Assembly: GCF_005670685.2 (NCBI RefSeq)
Contig: NZ_CP062008.1
Coordinates: forward strand, 2,418,001-2,482,000
Direction of reading: 5' to 3'
DNA: 64,000 nucleotides
From: Mycolicibacterium mucogenicum DSM 44124
GTDB taxonomy: Bacteria > Actinomycetota > Actinomycetes > Mycobacteriales > Mycobacteriaceae
The translations under genes and the position numbers were made by a program. The notes under the pieces were generated by a model. The model made no database searches, had not been told where the DNA came from, and was given only the letters and a program-made list of their open reading frames with translations. How positions within the stretch are numbered: the first letter of the stretch is position 1; each line of letters starts with the position of its first letter. Below, one piece after another: positions 16,662 to 25,488 of this stretch.

Positions 16662-17462
16662 GTGGCTGTGCCGACTCCCTATGAAGACCTGCTGCGCCTC
16701 GTGCTGGAACAGGGCACGCCCAAATCGGATCGCACGGGGACCGGCACCCGGAGCCTCTTCGGCCATCAGCTGCGCTACGACCTGGCCGCGGGTTTCCCGT
16801 TGCTGACCACCAAGAAGGTGCACACCAAGTCGGTGATCTACGAACTGCTGTGGTTCCTGCGCGGCGACTCGAACGTGCGGTGGCTGCAGGAGCGCGGCGT
16901 CACCATCTGGGACGAATGGGCCTCGGAGACAGGCGAACTCGGGCCGGTGTACGGCGTCCAGTGGCGGTCGTGGCCGACGCCGTCCGGCGAGCATGTCGAC
17001 CAGATCAGCGCCGCACTCGAGATGCTGAAGACCAACCCGGATTCGCGCCGCAACATCGTGTCGGCGTGGAACGTCGGCGAGATCGCCCAGATGGCGCTGC
17101 CGCCGTGCCACGCGCTGTTCCAGTTCTACGTCGCCGACGGCAAGCTGAGCTGCCAGCTGTACCAGCGAAGCGCTGACCTGTTCCTCGGCGTGCCGTTCAA
17201 CATCGCCTCCTACGCACTGCTGACCCACATGATGGCCGCGCAGGCGGGCCTCGAGGTCGGTGACTTCGTCTGGACCGGTGGCGACTGCCACATCTACGAC
17301 AACCACGTCGAGCAGGTGCAGCTGCAGCTGTCCCGCGAGCCCCGGCCGTACCCGGAACTTGTTCTCGCGCCGCGTGATTCGATCTTCGACTACCAGTACG
17401 AGGACATCGCGATCGTCAACTACGACCCGCACCCGGCCATCAAGGCGCCCGTTGCGGTCTGA
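16662..17462 (+). CDS. thyA: Thymidylate synthase (folate-dependent, ThyA type)
   Basis: A 266-residue enzyme converting dUMP to dTMP with methylenetetrahydrofolate, releasing dihydrofolate for DfrA. Nucleophile Cys149 is in [27 protein letters not shown] and [13 protein letters not shown] are the phosphate- and folate-site signatures. The GTG at 16662 gives AVPTPYED, close to the Rv2764c start. A long hairpin separates it from dfrA, so co-expression may be attenuated. Confidence 0.98.
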   Translation: MAVPTPYEDLLRLVLEQGTPKSDRTGTGTRSLFGHQLRYDLAAGFPLLTTKKVHTKSVIYELLWFLRGDSNVRWLQERGVTIWDEWASETGELGPVYGVQWRSWPTPSGEHVDQISAALEMLKTNPDSRRNIVSAWNVGEIAQMALPPCHALFQFYVADGKLSCQLYQRSADLFLGVPFNIASYALLTHMMAAQAGLEVGDFVWTGGDCHIYDNHVEQVQLQLSREPRPYPELVLAPRDSIFDYQYEDIAIVNYDPHPAIKAPVAV

Positions 17463-17503
17463 CGCCGTGGGGCCCGGAGCTCTGGTGACATGTTCGATCT
17501 GGA

Positions 17504-17545
17504 CCGGTCAACTTTCCCTGACCCGTCAAGGAAAGTTGACCGGTT
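17504..17545 (+). terminator. Long hairpin between thyA and dfrA
   Basis: Arms 17504-17518 and 17531-17545 are perfect 15-base complements (ACCGGTCAACTTTCC on the left). The 12-base loop can extend the stem with TGAC/GTCA pairing past one C-A mismatch. It sits 42 bp after the thyA stop and 61 bp before the dfrA start, so it acts as a terminator, an attenuator or an RNA-processing signal. Confidence 0.7.
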
Positions 17546-17606
17546 CAATTCGCAAGTGCCACAGGAGAGCCGACACGCCGACTACGACACGCGGAGGAAC
17601 GGCGCG

Positions 17607-18071
17607 GTGAAGCTGATCTGGGCCCAGGCCAACGGCGGCGTCATTGGCCGCGACAACGACATTCCGTGGCAGCTGCCCGAGGACATGGCGCATTTCAAAG
17701 ACCTGACGCTCGGCTCCACCGTGGTGATGGGCCGACTCACCTGGGAGTCGCTGCCGCCGCGGTTCCGGCCGCTGCCCGGCCGCCGCAACGTCGTGGTCAG
17801 CCGGGACGCGGGCTATATCGCCGAGGGCGCCGAGGTCGTGACGGCATTGCCTGCCGAGGTCGACGGCTGGGTGATGGGCGGGGCGCAGCTGTACGCGCTG
17901 GCGCTGCCGTCGGCGACGCTGTGCGAGGTCACCGAGATCGACGTCGACGTGCCGGACGGTGACGCCTTCGCGCCGACGTTGGACGACTCCTGGACGGTGA
18001 CGTCAGGGCAGTGGCAGACCAGCAAGACCGGCCTGCGCTACCGCTTCTGCAGCTACCGGCGTCGGCAGTAG
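17607..18071 (+). CDS. dfrA: Dihydrofolate reductase
   Basis: A 154-residue NADPH-dependent enzyme regenerating tetrahydrofolate, target of trimethoprim-like antifolates. [30 protein letters not shown] carries the Trp21 and Asp26 active-site pair, [12 protein letters not shown] the cofactor site, and [13 protein letters not shown] the third signature. The GTG at 17607 follows a GGAGG at 17593; an upstream ATG at 17490 would read through the hairpin and add unconserved residues. Partner of ThyA in the same pathway. Confidence 0.96.
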   Translation: MKLIWAQANGGVIGRDNDIPWQLPEDMAHFKDLTLGSTVVMGRLTWESLPPRFRPLPGRRNVVVSRDAGYIAEGAEVVTALPAEVDGWVMGGAQLYALALPSATLCEVTEIDVDVPDGDAFAPTLDDSWTVTSGQWQTSKTGLRYRFCSYRRRQ

Positions 18072-18108
18072 CCTGCCGACCGTCGCTCGTGCTGGCATCA
18101 TCTGTCGC

Positions 18109-18912
18109 ATGAAGCGACTCGTGAGCGCCGAACTCAACGTCGACGTGACCGAACCGACCACGCTCGAGTTTCAGATCGCGGTCGCCCCGCACCCCGGCGC
18201 CACGGTCGTCGAGTCGTTGTCCTTCATGTTGAACGGCAACGCGGTAATTCCCCACGAGGTATCCGGGGCACATGGAACCCGTATTCATACCTTCGATTCA
18301 GCCCCGGGCAACCTGAGCGTCCACTACTCGGCGACGATCGACGGGCGCAGCGACGCGGCTTCGGTTACGGAATACGACAAGACGATGTACCTGCGGCCCA
18401 GCCGGTACGCAGAAGCGGACAGGCTCTACGGCTTCGCCGCAGCCGAATTCGGCCAGTATTTAGACGCCGCAACCCTGTTGGAGAAAATCTCCTACTGGGT
18501 CGGGTACCGGCTCAACTACGTTCCCGGCTCCAGTGATCCCATCGACGGCGCCGTCGACACCCTGCTGGCCGGCAGGGGGGTCTGCCGGGACTACGCCCAC
18601 TTGGTCGTAGCGCTACTGCGCGCCGTGAAAGTCCCGGCTCGCCTGGTGGCCGTATATGCGCCCGGGTGTGTTCCCATGGACTTCCACACCGTCGCCGAGG
18701 CGCTCGTCGACGGACAATGGCGTGTCGTCGACGCAACCGGGCTGGCGCCACGACAATCCATGGTGCGCATCGCCACCGGGCGCGATGCCGCTGATATCGC
18801 CTTCTTGGACAATCACAACGGTGCCATCAACCTGAACCGCGTCGCGGTCACCGCCGCGACTGATGCCGATCTGCCGATTGACTCGGTCCACGAATTGGTA
18901 TCGATCACCTGA
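18109..18912 (+). CDS. Transglutaminase-like cysteine protease-fold protein
   Basis: A 267-residue protein with an N-terminal beta domain (residues 1-100) and a transglutaminase core. GRGVCRDYAHL has Cys159, MDFHTVAEA has His193 and WRVVDATGLAP has Asp208, a complete triad. There is no signal peptide, so it is probably cytoplasmic. Such proteins cleave or cross-link peptide amide bonds. It begins an accessory block lying between dfrA and dapA; the next gene converges on it from the other strand. Confidence 0.87.
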   Translation: MKRLVSAELNVDVTEPTTLEFQIAVAPHPGATVVESLSFMLNGNAVIPHEVSGAHGTRIHTFDSAPGNLSVHYSATIDGRSDAASVTEYDKTMYLRPSRYAEADRLYGFAAAEFGQYLDAATLLEKISYWVGYRLNYVPGSSDPIDGAVDTLLAGRGVCRDYAHLVVALLRAVKVPARLVAVYAPGCVPMDFHTVAEALVDGQWRVVDATGLAPRQSMVRIATGRDAADIAFLDNHNGAINLNRVAVTAATDADLPIDSVHELVSIT

Positions 18913-18934
18913 CCGTTCACGTGAACCCCGCGGG

Positions 18935-21082
18935 TCACGCCTCCGCGGGCGACACGTCCGAACCGGTGCCCTTCACCGACGACTTCGCGCGCTTCTCGGC
19001 GCGCACCGCCTTGCCGTTGCGCACGAACCCGGTGGGGGAGACCGCCGCCGACAGCAGCGCGTCCTCGCCCGCCACGAACGGATGGAAACCGACGCCGGCG
19101 CCGCCGCGGCCCTTGACCGGGATGTCGGCGACTTCGGTTACCTTCCAACCCTTTTCAGAGGTCGATAGGATCGCTTCGCCGTTGCCGCACGAAATTGGTA
19201 AGGCCGCGATCACAGCGTCTTCCGGGTCGCCTGCCACCAGCTTCACACCGGCCACGCCATTGCCAGCCGCGCCCTGCGGGTTCACCGCCGCCGGGTCGAT
19301 GCGCAGAATCTTGCCGCGCCGCGTCACCAGCGCCAGGTGGTAGCCCGGCGTCAGCACACCCGAGCGCAGCAGCCCGGTGATGTCCGGGGCGACCGGGATG
19401 TCGCGGGTCTTGGACGGCAGGCCGTTGCCGTTCGTGAACTTGATGCGGCCATCGGTCCACACCGCCCAGCCCAGCCCGGCGGAGAGCAGGTCGCCGTGAG
19501 TGTCGGAGAACACGCCGCGATCGTCAAGGCGCCAGTTGGCGTTGACCTTCTTCTCCCGCGGGCCGTCGTCGTCGGAGCTCGACGCCGTCGGGGTGCCCTC
19601 GAAGTCCAGGACCGTCCGGCGGTCGAATTCGGGCCCGGCGAACAGCTTCGCCGTCTCCTTCAGTTCGTTGTCGATCACCACGCGGCGGGCGTCCGGGTTC
19701 GACACCAGCTCGGTGAGCTCCGCGAACTCCGCGTCGAGCTTGTCCGCCTCGGCCTGCAGCTCGATGACGTCGAGCTTCGTCAGCCGCCGAAGCTGCAGGG
19801 CCAGAACGTAGTTGGCCTGCTCCTCGTCGATGCTGAACCGTTCCTGCAGCCCGCGCCGGGCGTCGTCGACGGTGTCGGAGCCGCGGATGACCGCGACGGC
19901 GGCGTCGATGTCCAGGTGGATCTTCATCAAGCCGGCCACCAGATGCCTGCGGGCGGTGACCTTCTCGAGCCGGTACTGGCTGCGATGCAGCACCACGGAG
20001 TCGCGCAGGTGCAGGAACGCGCCGATCAGCTCGCGCACCGTCCACCAGCGCGGCACGCGGTCCTCGTCGAGCGCCACCAGGCTGGCGGCGAACGTCGACT
20101 CCAGCGGGGTCAGCGCGAGCAGCTGGTCGCGGATGGTCTCGGCGGCGTGCCCGCGTTTGGCAGTGACGACGATGCGCAGCCCGTTCCGGCGGTCGGTCAG
20201 GTCGGACATGTCGGCCACACCGGCCAGCTCGCCGGACTCGACGAGCGCCCGAATCCGGTCCTGCACAGTGTTACTCGCGACACCGGGCGGCAGTTCGGTG
20301 ATGACGACGTTCTTGCCGTCGATCGACAGGGTGCCGCGCACCGTGAGCGCACCGCGGCCGGTGGTGAGGTACTCGCGCAACCCGGCCGTGCCGACCACCG
20401 TCGCCCCGCAGCCCCAGTCCGGGCCGGGAATGAGCTTGGCGAGCCGGTCGTCGGTCATGTTCGGGGTCTTCAGCAGCGCGCGACAGGCCGCCATGATCTC
20501 GCGCGGATTGTGCGCGGGCACCTTGGTGGCCCAGCCTTCGGCGATGCCGACGGCGCCGTTGCAGAGGAGCACCGGCCACTGGGCCGGCAGCATCGTGGGC
20601 TCGATCCACTCGCCGTCGAACGTGGGCACCATGGGCACCGCGTGGTCGTCGAGTTCGGCGGTCAGCGCCGCACCGGGGGCCGACAGCCGCATCTCGGTGT
20701 ACCGGTCGGCGGCCGGAATGTCACCCTGGATGCGCGGGAAAGCGCCTTGTCCGTCAATGACTTTCACGCGCTGGAACTCGGCGGCCATCAGCGCCGCGGC
20801 GCCGTACATCGACGCGCCGCCGTGCGGGTGCAGGTTGCCGGTGACGGCCGAGCAGACCTTCGAGGACTTCTGCGGCTTGTTGCCGGGCAGCAGTTTCGAG
20901 TCGTGCATCTGGTACAGCAGGCGGCGCTGGCCCGGCTTGAGGCCGTCGAACGCCGACGGGATGGCGCGGTCGCTGACGCTGTAGAGCGCGAACGTCAGCT
21001 GGTAGTGGTTCCAGTAGTCGTCGGCGCTCTGGTCGAGCACCAGGTCCGGATTCTGTTCGGGAAGGTCCAGTGGGGAGGTCAC
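18935..21082 (-). CDS. GyrA/ParC-like subunit of atypical type II topoisomerase (TopoM-like)
   Basis: A 715-residue DNA breakage-reunion subunit, shorter than GyrA (about 840). DGLKPGQRRLLYQM and the catalytic-tyrosine motif AADRYTEMRLS (Tyr128) are present. In the loop HPHGGASMYG (85-94) the two Asp residues of housekeeping GyrA (89 and 94 by M. tuberculosis numbering) are both Gly. The C-terminal pinwheel-like region has VKGRGGAG where GyrA has its GyrA box. It lies 12 bp after the GyrB-like gene, so one operon. M. smegmatis has a described atypical enzyme of this kind, TopoNM. Start GTG 21082. Confidence 0.9.
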   Translation of the reverse strand: MTSPLDLPEQNPDLVLDQSADDYWNHYQLTFALYSVSDRAIPSAFDGLKPGQRRLLYQMHDSKLLPGNKPQKSSKVCSAVTGNLHPHGGASMYGAAALMAAEFQRVKVIDGQGAFPRIQGDIPAADRYTEMRLSAPGAALTAELDDHAVPMVPTFDGEWIEPTMLPAQWPVLLCNGAVGIAEGWATKVPAHNPREIMAACRALLKTPNMTDDRLAKLIPGPDWGCGATVVGTAGLREYLTTGRGALTVRGTLSIDGKNVVITELPPGVASNTVQDRIRALVESGELAGVADMSDLTDRRNGLRIVVTAKRGHAAETIRDQLLALTPLESTFAASLVALDEDRVPRWWTVRELIGAFLHLRDSVVLHRSQYRLEKVTARRHLVAGLMKIHLDIDAAVAVIRGSDTVDDARRGLQERFSIDEEQANYVLALQLRRLTKLDVIELQAEADKLDAEFAELTELVSNPDARRVVIDNELKETAKLFAGPEFDRRTVLDFEGTPTASSSDDDGPREKKVNANWRLDDRGVFSDTHGDLLSAGLGWAVWTDGRIKFTNGNGLPSKTRDIPVAPDITGLLRSGVLTPGYHLALVTRRGKILRIDPAAVNPQGAAGNGVAGVKLVAGDPEDAVIAALPISCGNGEAILSTSEKGWKVTEVADIPVKGRGGAGVGFHPFVAGEDALLSAAVSPTGFVRNGKAVRAEKRAKSSVKGTGSDVSPAEA

Positions 21083-21094
21083 GATCGCGTCCTT

Positions 21095-23128
21095 CTAGTC
21101 CAGGTCCAGCGCAAGGGTGTCGACGACGGCGGCCACCTCGGCCATCCACGTGCGCCGGCCCTCGGGCGGCCCGCCGAACAGGGTGTGGTGCAACTTCTTC
21201 TCGGCGTCGTCGAGGTGCACCCGAATCACGGTGCGCCGCTGCGGATCCAGCACGGTGTTCCAGAAGTCGTCGGCATCCATCTCACCGAGACCCTTGTTGC
21301 GCTGGACTTCCACCCGGCGCTTCGAGCGCGCCTTCAACTCGGCGACGGCGGTGTCGCGCTCGGACTCGTCCTGACAGTAGATGCGCTCCTGACCGTCCTT
21401 CACCACGAACAGCGGCGGCAGCGTCACGTAGACCATGCCGGCCGCGACGAGCGGGCGGTAGAAGTCCAGGAACATCGAGATCAGGCTCGAGTTGATGTTG
21501 CCGCCGTCGGGGTCGGCGTCGGAGGCGAACAGGATCCGGTCGTAGCGGCACTGCTCCGGGTCGCAGTTGTCGCGCACGCCGCAACCCAGGATGCGCTCGA
21601 TGGAATCGAACTCGTCCTTGACCCGCGCCTTGTTGACGGTGAAGCCATAGACGTTGGGCGGCTTGCCTTTCAGCGGGAAGGCCGCCTGGAACGTCGCGTC
21701 GCGGGCCGCCTTGATGGTGCCCAGCGCCGAGTCGCCCTCGCACAGGAACAGTTCGGCGCCCGACCCGCGGCCGGTCTCCCGGCTGGGCAGCAGCTTCGGC
21801 GGCAGCGACAGGTTCGTGCCCAGGCCCTTGGCCTTCGATGCCGCGCGGGACCGCGCCTTGGCGCCCTCGGCGCTGCGGCGCGCCCGGGCCGACTCCAGCG
21901 CCAGCTGCGTCCACAACGTCACAGTGTCGGCGTTGGCGGGGTTCGCCGCCCACACGTTGACACTGCGCGTCACATCGGGGGCCATCGCGACGTTCAGCGA
22001 GCGCGACGAGACGGCGGTCTTGGCCTGCGAGTCCCAGCCCACGTCGGGCGCACGGGTGTCGACGGCCAGCGCGGTGACCGCGGCGAAGTCCTGTGGCTCG
22101 GGTCCGTCCTCGCCCTTGGCCAGGCCCAGGTCGCGAATGCGGGACGCGCGGTCGGCCAGGGCCTCCGACAGCCCCTTGATGGCGGCGGTCAGGTGCGACC
22201 CGCCGCCGGGGGTGCGCACGGTGTTGCAGAACGCGGCCACCGTGGTCGGCTCGGCCGGACCGGCCGTCAGCGACCACCGGAACGGGGTGGGGCCGCGGCC
22301 GGTGGTGTATTCACCGCGGCCTTCGACCACCGCGCGCACCGTGGGCAGGGGAGTGCCCGCCGACGTGCACATGAGCTCCAGGAGCGCCTCGGTGCCCCAC
22401 GGGCCGTTGAAGGGCTGCAGCAATGCGGGCGGGACGTCTTCGCCGGGCCAGCCCTCGTCGACGACGGTCAGGTGTACGCCGGGGCACATGCGGGCCGCGG
22501 CGTGGGCGCGCAGCAGGACCTCACCGATGTCGACGGTGGCGTCCGGCACGACGGCCTGGTCGAACAGGATCCGGACGGTGGTGCCGTGCGCGTCGGGTTT
22601 GCGGTTGCCGGTGCCGCGCAGCTTCTGGGTGTCGGCGCGGGTGAACTCGGCGTTCGGGTCGAATTCCTTGCCCTCGAATGTGCCGGGGTAGCCGTGGCCG
22701 AAGCTCTGCAGGTAGGTCTTGCCGGCGCGGCGCACGGTGACGTCGGTGCGGGCCGAGATGAACACCGCGGCCGCGGCGCCGATGCCGTTCAGGCCGGCGC
22801 CGGTGCTGGTGGCATCGCTGTGGGCGGAGAACTTGCCGCCGGCGCGTGCGGTCCCGAGGGTCTTGACGATGCCGTTCTTGCCGGTCACGGGGTCGGAGTC
22901 GATGGGCAGGCCGCGGCCGTCGTCGGCGACGCTCACCGAGCCGTCGGCATGCAGGGTGATGGTGACGGTGGAGCCGCCGTGGCTGGGGTCGGCGACCTCC
23001 TCGACCGCGTTGTCCACCAGCTCGCGCAGAGCGGTGTTGAGCACATCCAGGCCCAGGTTGACCGCCGGGCGCAGGCGGGTGTGCTGAACATCGTCGAGTT
23101 CGGTGATGTCCGCAGCGTTGTAGCTCAC
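21095..23128 (-). CDS. GyrB/ParE-like subunit of atypical type II topoisomerase (TopoN-like)
   Basis: A 677-residue ATPase subunit. GHKL motifs are ELVDNAVEEV (36-45), ADDGRGLPID (68-77) and GLNGIGA (112-118). A QAK loop (368-370) replaces the usual QTK. The TOPRIM domain has EGDSALG (464-470), PLKGK where GyrB has PLRGK, and ASDADPDGGN (535-544) where GyrB has TDADVDGSH; RNKGLGEM follows. All catalytic acids (Glu464, Asp537, Asp539, Asp541) remain. It is the first gene of the topoNM-like operon, and its 5' side faces a DNA-glycosylase gene. Start GTG 23128. Confidence 0.9.
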   Translation of the reverse strand: MSYNAADITELDDVQHTRLRPAVNLGLDVLNTALRELVDNAVEEVADPSHGGSTVTITLHADGSVSVADDGRGLPIDSDPVTGKNGIVKTLGTARAGGKFSAHSDATSTGAGLNGIGAAAAVFISARTDVTVRRAGKTYLQSFGHGYPGTFEGKEFDPNAEFTRADTQKLRGTGNRKPDAHGTTVRILFDQAVVPDATVDIGEVLLRAHAAARMCPGVHLTVVDEGWPGEDVPPALLQPFNGPWGTEALLELMCTSAGTPLPTVRAVVEGRGEYTTGRGPTPFRWSLTAGPAEPTTVAAFCNTVRTPGGGSHLTAAIKGLSEALADRASRIRDLGLAKGEDGPEPQDFAAVTALAVDTRAPDVGWDSQAKTAVSSRSLNVAMAPDVTRSVNVWAANPANADTVTLWTQLALESARARRSAEGAKARSRAASKAKGLGTNLSLPPKLLPSRETGRGSGAELFLCEGDSALGTIKAARDATFQAAFPLKGKPPNVYGFTVNKARVKDEFDSIERILGCGVRDNCDPEQCRYDRILFASDADPDGGNINSSLISMFLDFYRPLVAAGMVYVTLPPLFVVKDGQERIYCQDESERDTAVAELKARSKRRVEVQRNKGLGEMDADDFWNTVLDPQRRTVIRVHLDDAEKKLHHTLFGGPPEGRRTWMAEVAAVVDTLALDLD

Positions 23129-23239
23129 TGCTGGTCCTTTCCGTCAGGGCCGGCCGGGAACAGCCGAAGCCCCAATACAGGGTGTGCCGCAGGAATGGTA
23201 GGCGGTTCGGCCGACAACGTTGCAGAACCATGCGCGAGT

Positions 23240-23262
23240 TTGTCGGTGGCCTGCGCCACGAT
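23240..23262 (+). promoter_or_regulatory. RecA-NDp-like (PafBC-type) promoter before the DNA glycosylase
   Basis: TTGTCGGTG at 23240-23248, 8 bp, then CACGAT at 23257-23262. This matches the LexA-independent DNA-damage promoter consensus tTGTCRgtg-N8-TAnnnT fully in the upstream element and spacing. In the -10 box it keeps the A at position 2 and T at position 6 but has C instead of T at position 1. The GTG at 23269 is 6 nt downstream, the leaderless distance. Confidence 0.6.
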
Positions 23263-23268
23263 GTGACT

Positions 23269-24465
23269 GTGGCAGCACTCACCATGGTCCAGGCCCGTCG
23301 CATCGCCGTCGCCGCCCAGGGCCTTCACGAACCCAAGCCGTCCGGGGCGGTAACCCGGGCGCACCTGAAGCGTTTGATGTCCAGAATACAAGTGCTGCAA
23401 TTGGATTCGGTATCGGTCTGTGTACGGGCGCACTACGCGCCGGTGTTCAGCCGGCTCGGCCCCTACGATCGGGACGCGCTCGACGCGCTGGCGTGGAGCC
23501 ACAGTGCCCGGTCGCCGCGGCAATTCATCGAGTACTGGGCGCACGAAGCGGCGTTGTTGCCGGTCGACGACTGGCCGCTGCTGCGCTGGCGCATGCGTGA
23601 GTACACCCACGGCCGCTGGGGCACCGAGATCGTCAAGCGCAACGGTGAGCTGGCCGAGAAGATCGTCGCCGCTGTTGCCGAACTCGGGCCGTCGACCGCC
23701 GGACAGATCGAGGCCCACCTCGAGGCCGAACCTCGCGGCGCGAAAGGGCCCTGGTGGGGGCGCAGTGACACCAAGTGGGTCGCAGAGGCGCTGTGGTCGT
23801 CGGGCGTGCTCACCACCGCCACCCGGGCCGGATTCGCGCGGCACTATGACCTGGTCGAGCGGGTGCTGCCGGCGGAGGTGCTGGCCCGGGAGGTCTCCGA
23901 CGAAGAGGCGGTCCGGCAGTTGGTGCTCAAGGCGGCCAGGGCGCTGGGCGTGGGGACCGAGGCCGACATCCGCGACTACTTCCGGCTGGGCGCCCGCCAG
24001 GCGAAACCCGCGTTGGCGGCGCTGGTGGCCTCCGGAGAGCTGGAACCCGTCACGATCGACGGGGTTCCGGCCTACCTGCGCGCCGGGCAGAAAGTGCCTC
24101 GCGCGGACCGGGGCACCGCACTGCTGTGCCCGTTCGACCCGCTGATCTTCTTCCGGCCCCGAGTCGAGCGGCTGTTCGGCTTCCACTACCGGATCGAGAT
24201 CTACACCCCGGCCCCGAAGCGCCAATTCGGTTACTACGTCTGGCCTTTCCTGCTCGACGGCCAGTTGGTGGGGCGCGTCGACCTGAAACGCACCGCCGAC
24301 TCCTTGAATGTCGTGGGCGCGTTCGCCGAGGACGGCCAGGACCGCGCGCGGGTGGCCGCGGCCCTGGTGCCGGAACTCAGATCGATGGCGACGTGGCTCG
24401 GCGTCGACGACGTGACGGTCGGGGATCGCGGGGATCTGGTGACCGAGTTGCGACGACGGGTCTAG
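23269..24465 (+). CDS. YcaQ-type winged-helix DNA glycosylase
   Basis: A 398-residue member of the HTH_42 family, which in E. coli YcaQ unhooks DNA interstrand crosslinks. The catalytic Q-hydrophobic-D motif of the YcaQ branch is QLD at residues 44-46 (IQVLQLDSVSV). WSHSARSPRQFIEYWAHEAALLP and the winged-helix repeats follow, then the C-terminal PFDPLIFFRPRVERLFGFHYRIEIYTP signature. Start GTG 23269 fits a leaderless transcript from the promoter at 23240; GTG 23263 and ATG 23230 are alternatives. The role is repair of bulky or crosslinked lesions by family inference. Confidence 0.85.
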   Translation: MAALTMVQARRIAVAAQGLHEPKPSGAVTRAHLKRLMSRIQVLQLDSVSVCVRAHYAPVFSRLGPYDRDALDALAWSHSARSPRQFIEYWAHEAALLPVDDWPLLRWRMREYTHGRWGTEIVKRNGELAEKIVAAVAELGPSTAGQIEAHLEAEPRGAKGPWWGRSDTKWVAEALWSSGVLTTATRAGFARHYDLVERVLPAEVLAREVSDEEAVRQLVLKAARALGVGTEADIRDYFRLGARQAKPALAALVASGELEPVTIDGVPAYLRAGQKVPRADRGTALLCPFDPLIFFRPRVERLFGFHYRIEIYTPAPKRQFGYYVWPFLLDGQLVGRVDLKRTADSLNVVGAFAEDGQDRARVAAALVPELRSMATWLGVDDVTVGDRGDLVTELRRRV

Positions 24466-24471
24466 CGCCGG

Positions 24472-24864
24472 CTAGTTCGCGGCGTGGTACGCCTCGACGA
24501 TGTCTGCCTTGATGCGGCCGCGGGCCGCGACGTCGTAGCCGTTCTCCTGTGCCCACTCGCGGATGGCGGCGAGCTGCTCCTTCGAGGACGCGGCCTTCTT
24601 GCCGCGGCGGCGCGCCGTGCCGCTCTTGGGGGCCCGAGTGCTCGGCTCGGCGACTTTCTGGGTCCGGGTGCGACGGCCGCCGACGCGGGTCGCGGCGTCC
24701 AGATACGGTGCCAGCGCCTTCTCGAACTTCGCCACGTTCGCAGCGGAAAGATCGATCTGGTAATCAACCCCACGTACCGAGAAGTTAATCCGCTCACCCG
24801 TGTCGTCGGTGATTTCAGTGCCGTTAATATCGTCAACAAGTTGGACGACAATGCGTTCGGCCAC
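24472..24864 (-). CDS. Lsr2 paralogue (nucleoid-associated protein)
   Basis: A 130-residue Lsr2-type DNA-bridging protein that binds AT-rich minor grooves. The N-terminal dimerisation domain is [18 protein letters not shown]...[18 protein letters not shown] long basic linker follows, and the C-terminal domain [30 protein letters not shown] holds the RGR AT-hook-like core. It is longer than the housekeeping Lsr2 (112 residues) and lies outside that locus, so it is a second copy. Start GTG 24864 with AAGGAG 7 bp upstream. Its own upstream region is AT-rich, suggesting self-binding. Confidence 0.9.
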   Translation of the reverse strand: MAERIVVQLVDDINGTEITDDTGERINFSVRGVDYQIDLSAANVAKFEKALAPYLDAATRVGGRRTRTQKVAEPSTRAPKSGTARRRGKKAASSKEQLAAIREWAQENGYDVAARGRIKADIVEAYHAAN

Positions 24865-25067
24865 GAATGATCTCCTTTATCGGGGGTGTTCGGCCGGAAG
24901 TGTAACGATAAAAAATAAGAAGGGCACTCCGGAGTCTCCATTGCCGGTAGTAGTGTGCCGGTTCACAGCTTTTTAGCGGCAATCCGACTGAATATCGAAA
25001 ATTCAAAAAGGGGCGGTAATTGCCACGGCCCCAAGCTGATTCGCCCCGCGTCCCCATGCGAACCTGA
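24865..25067. other. AT-rich intergenic region upstream of the Lsr2 paralogue
   Basis: About half A+T by eye, against roughly one third in neighbouring genes, with runs such as GATAAAAAATAAG (24907 on) and GAATATCGAAAATTC near 24990. It holds the ribosome-binding site and probably the promoter of the Lsr2-like gene (a TACACT -10 candidate on the reverse strand at 24899-24904). No coding sequence is seen. Confidence 0.5.
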
Positions 25068-25469
25068 TCACTGCGCGTCGTGATGGCACACCGCTTCCAG
25101 CATGATGCCGAACGGGTCCAGCCAGAACATGGCGAAGTAGGGCGGCGGATATTGCGGGAACGACTGCGGTGCATGCAGCACCTCGCCGCCGGTTCGCTGC
25201 ACGAACTCGTGGACGCGCTCGACCGCGGATCGCGTCTTGACCATAAAAGCGAGGTGTTGCAGCCCGGTGCGATGTCGCGAGTGATCGCCGGGCGCTGCGG
25301 TCGGATAGAAAAACAGGTAGGTGCCAGGTTTGCCGCCGGCCGGGCGAAAGGCGAACTCGTCGTCGGCGGCAATGAAAGACTCGAAACCTACCAATGGCAT
25401 GAATTCGTCGTAGTAATTCTTCGCCGCCCCGAGATCGGGCACGTTGATGCCGAGATGGCCGAGCATCAT
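25068..25469 (-). CDS. VOC-family (glyoxalase-like) protein
   Basis: A 133-residue vicinal-oxygen-chelate fold protein with two beta-alpha-beta-beta-beta modules. It starts MLGHLGINVPDLGAAKNYYDEF, with the first metal-ligand His, then LQHLAFMV with a second His, and ends WLDPFGIMLEAVC with the conserved Glu. It could be a lyase, isomerase or dioxygenase-like enzyme, or a binding protein. Start ATG 25469, with a second ATG at 25466. The permease gene lies just upstream. Confidence 0.83.
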   Translation of the reverse strand: MMLGHLGINVPDLGAAKNYYDEFMPLVGFESFIAADDEFAFRPAGGKPGTYLFFYPTAAPGDHSRHRTGLQHLAFMVKTRSAVERVHEFVQRTGGEVLHAPQSFPQYPPPYFAMFWLDPFGIMLEAVCHHDAQ

Positions 25470-25488
25470 CCGACTCTAATGCCGGATG

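Noticed and set aside
19337..23266. 1309-codon open frame on the forward strand across the topoisomerase genes
   Set aside because: Antisense shadow of two recognised topoisomerase subunits; it has a Gly/Val/Arg/Gln-rich composition without any motif.
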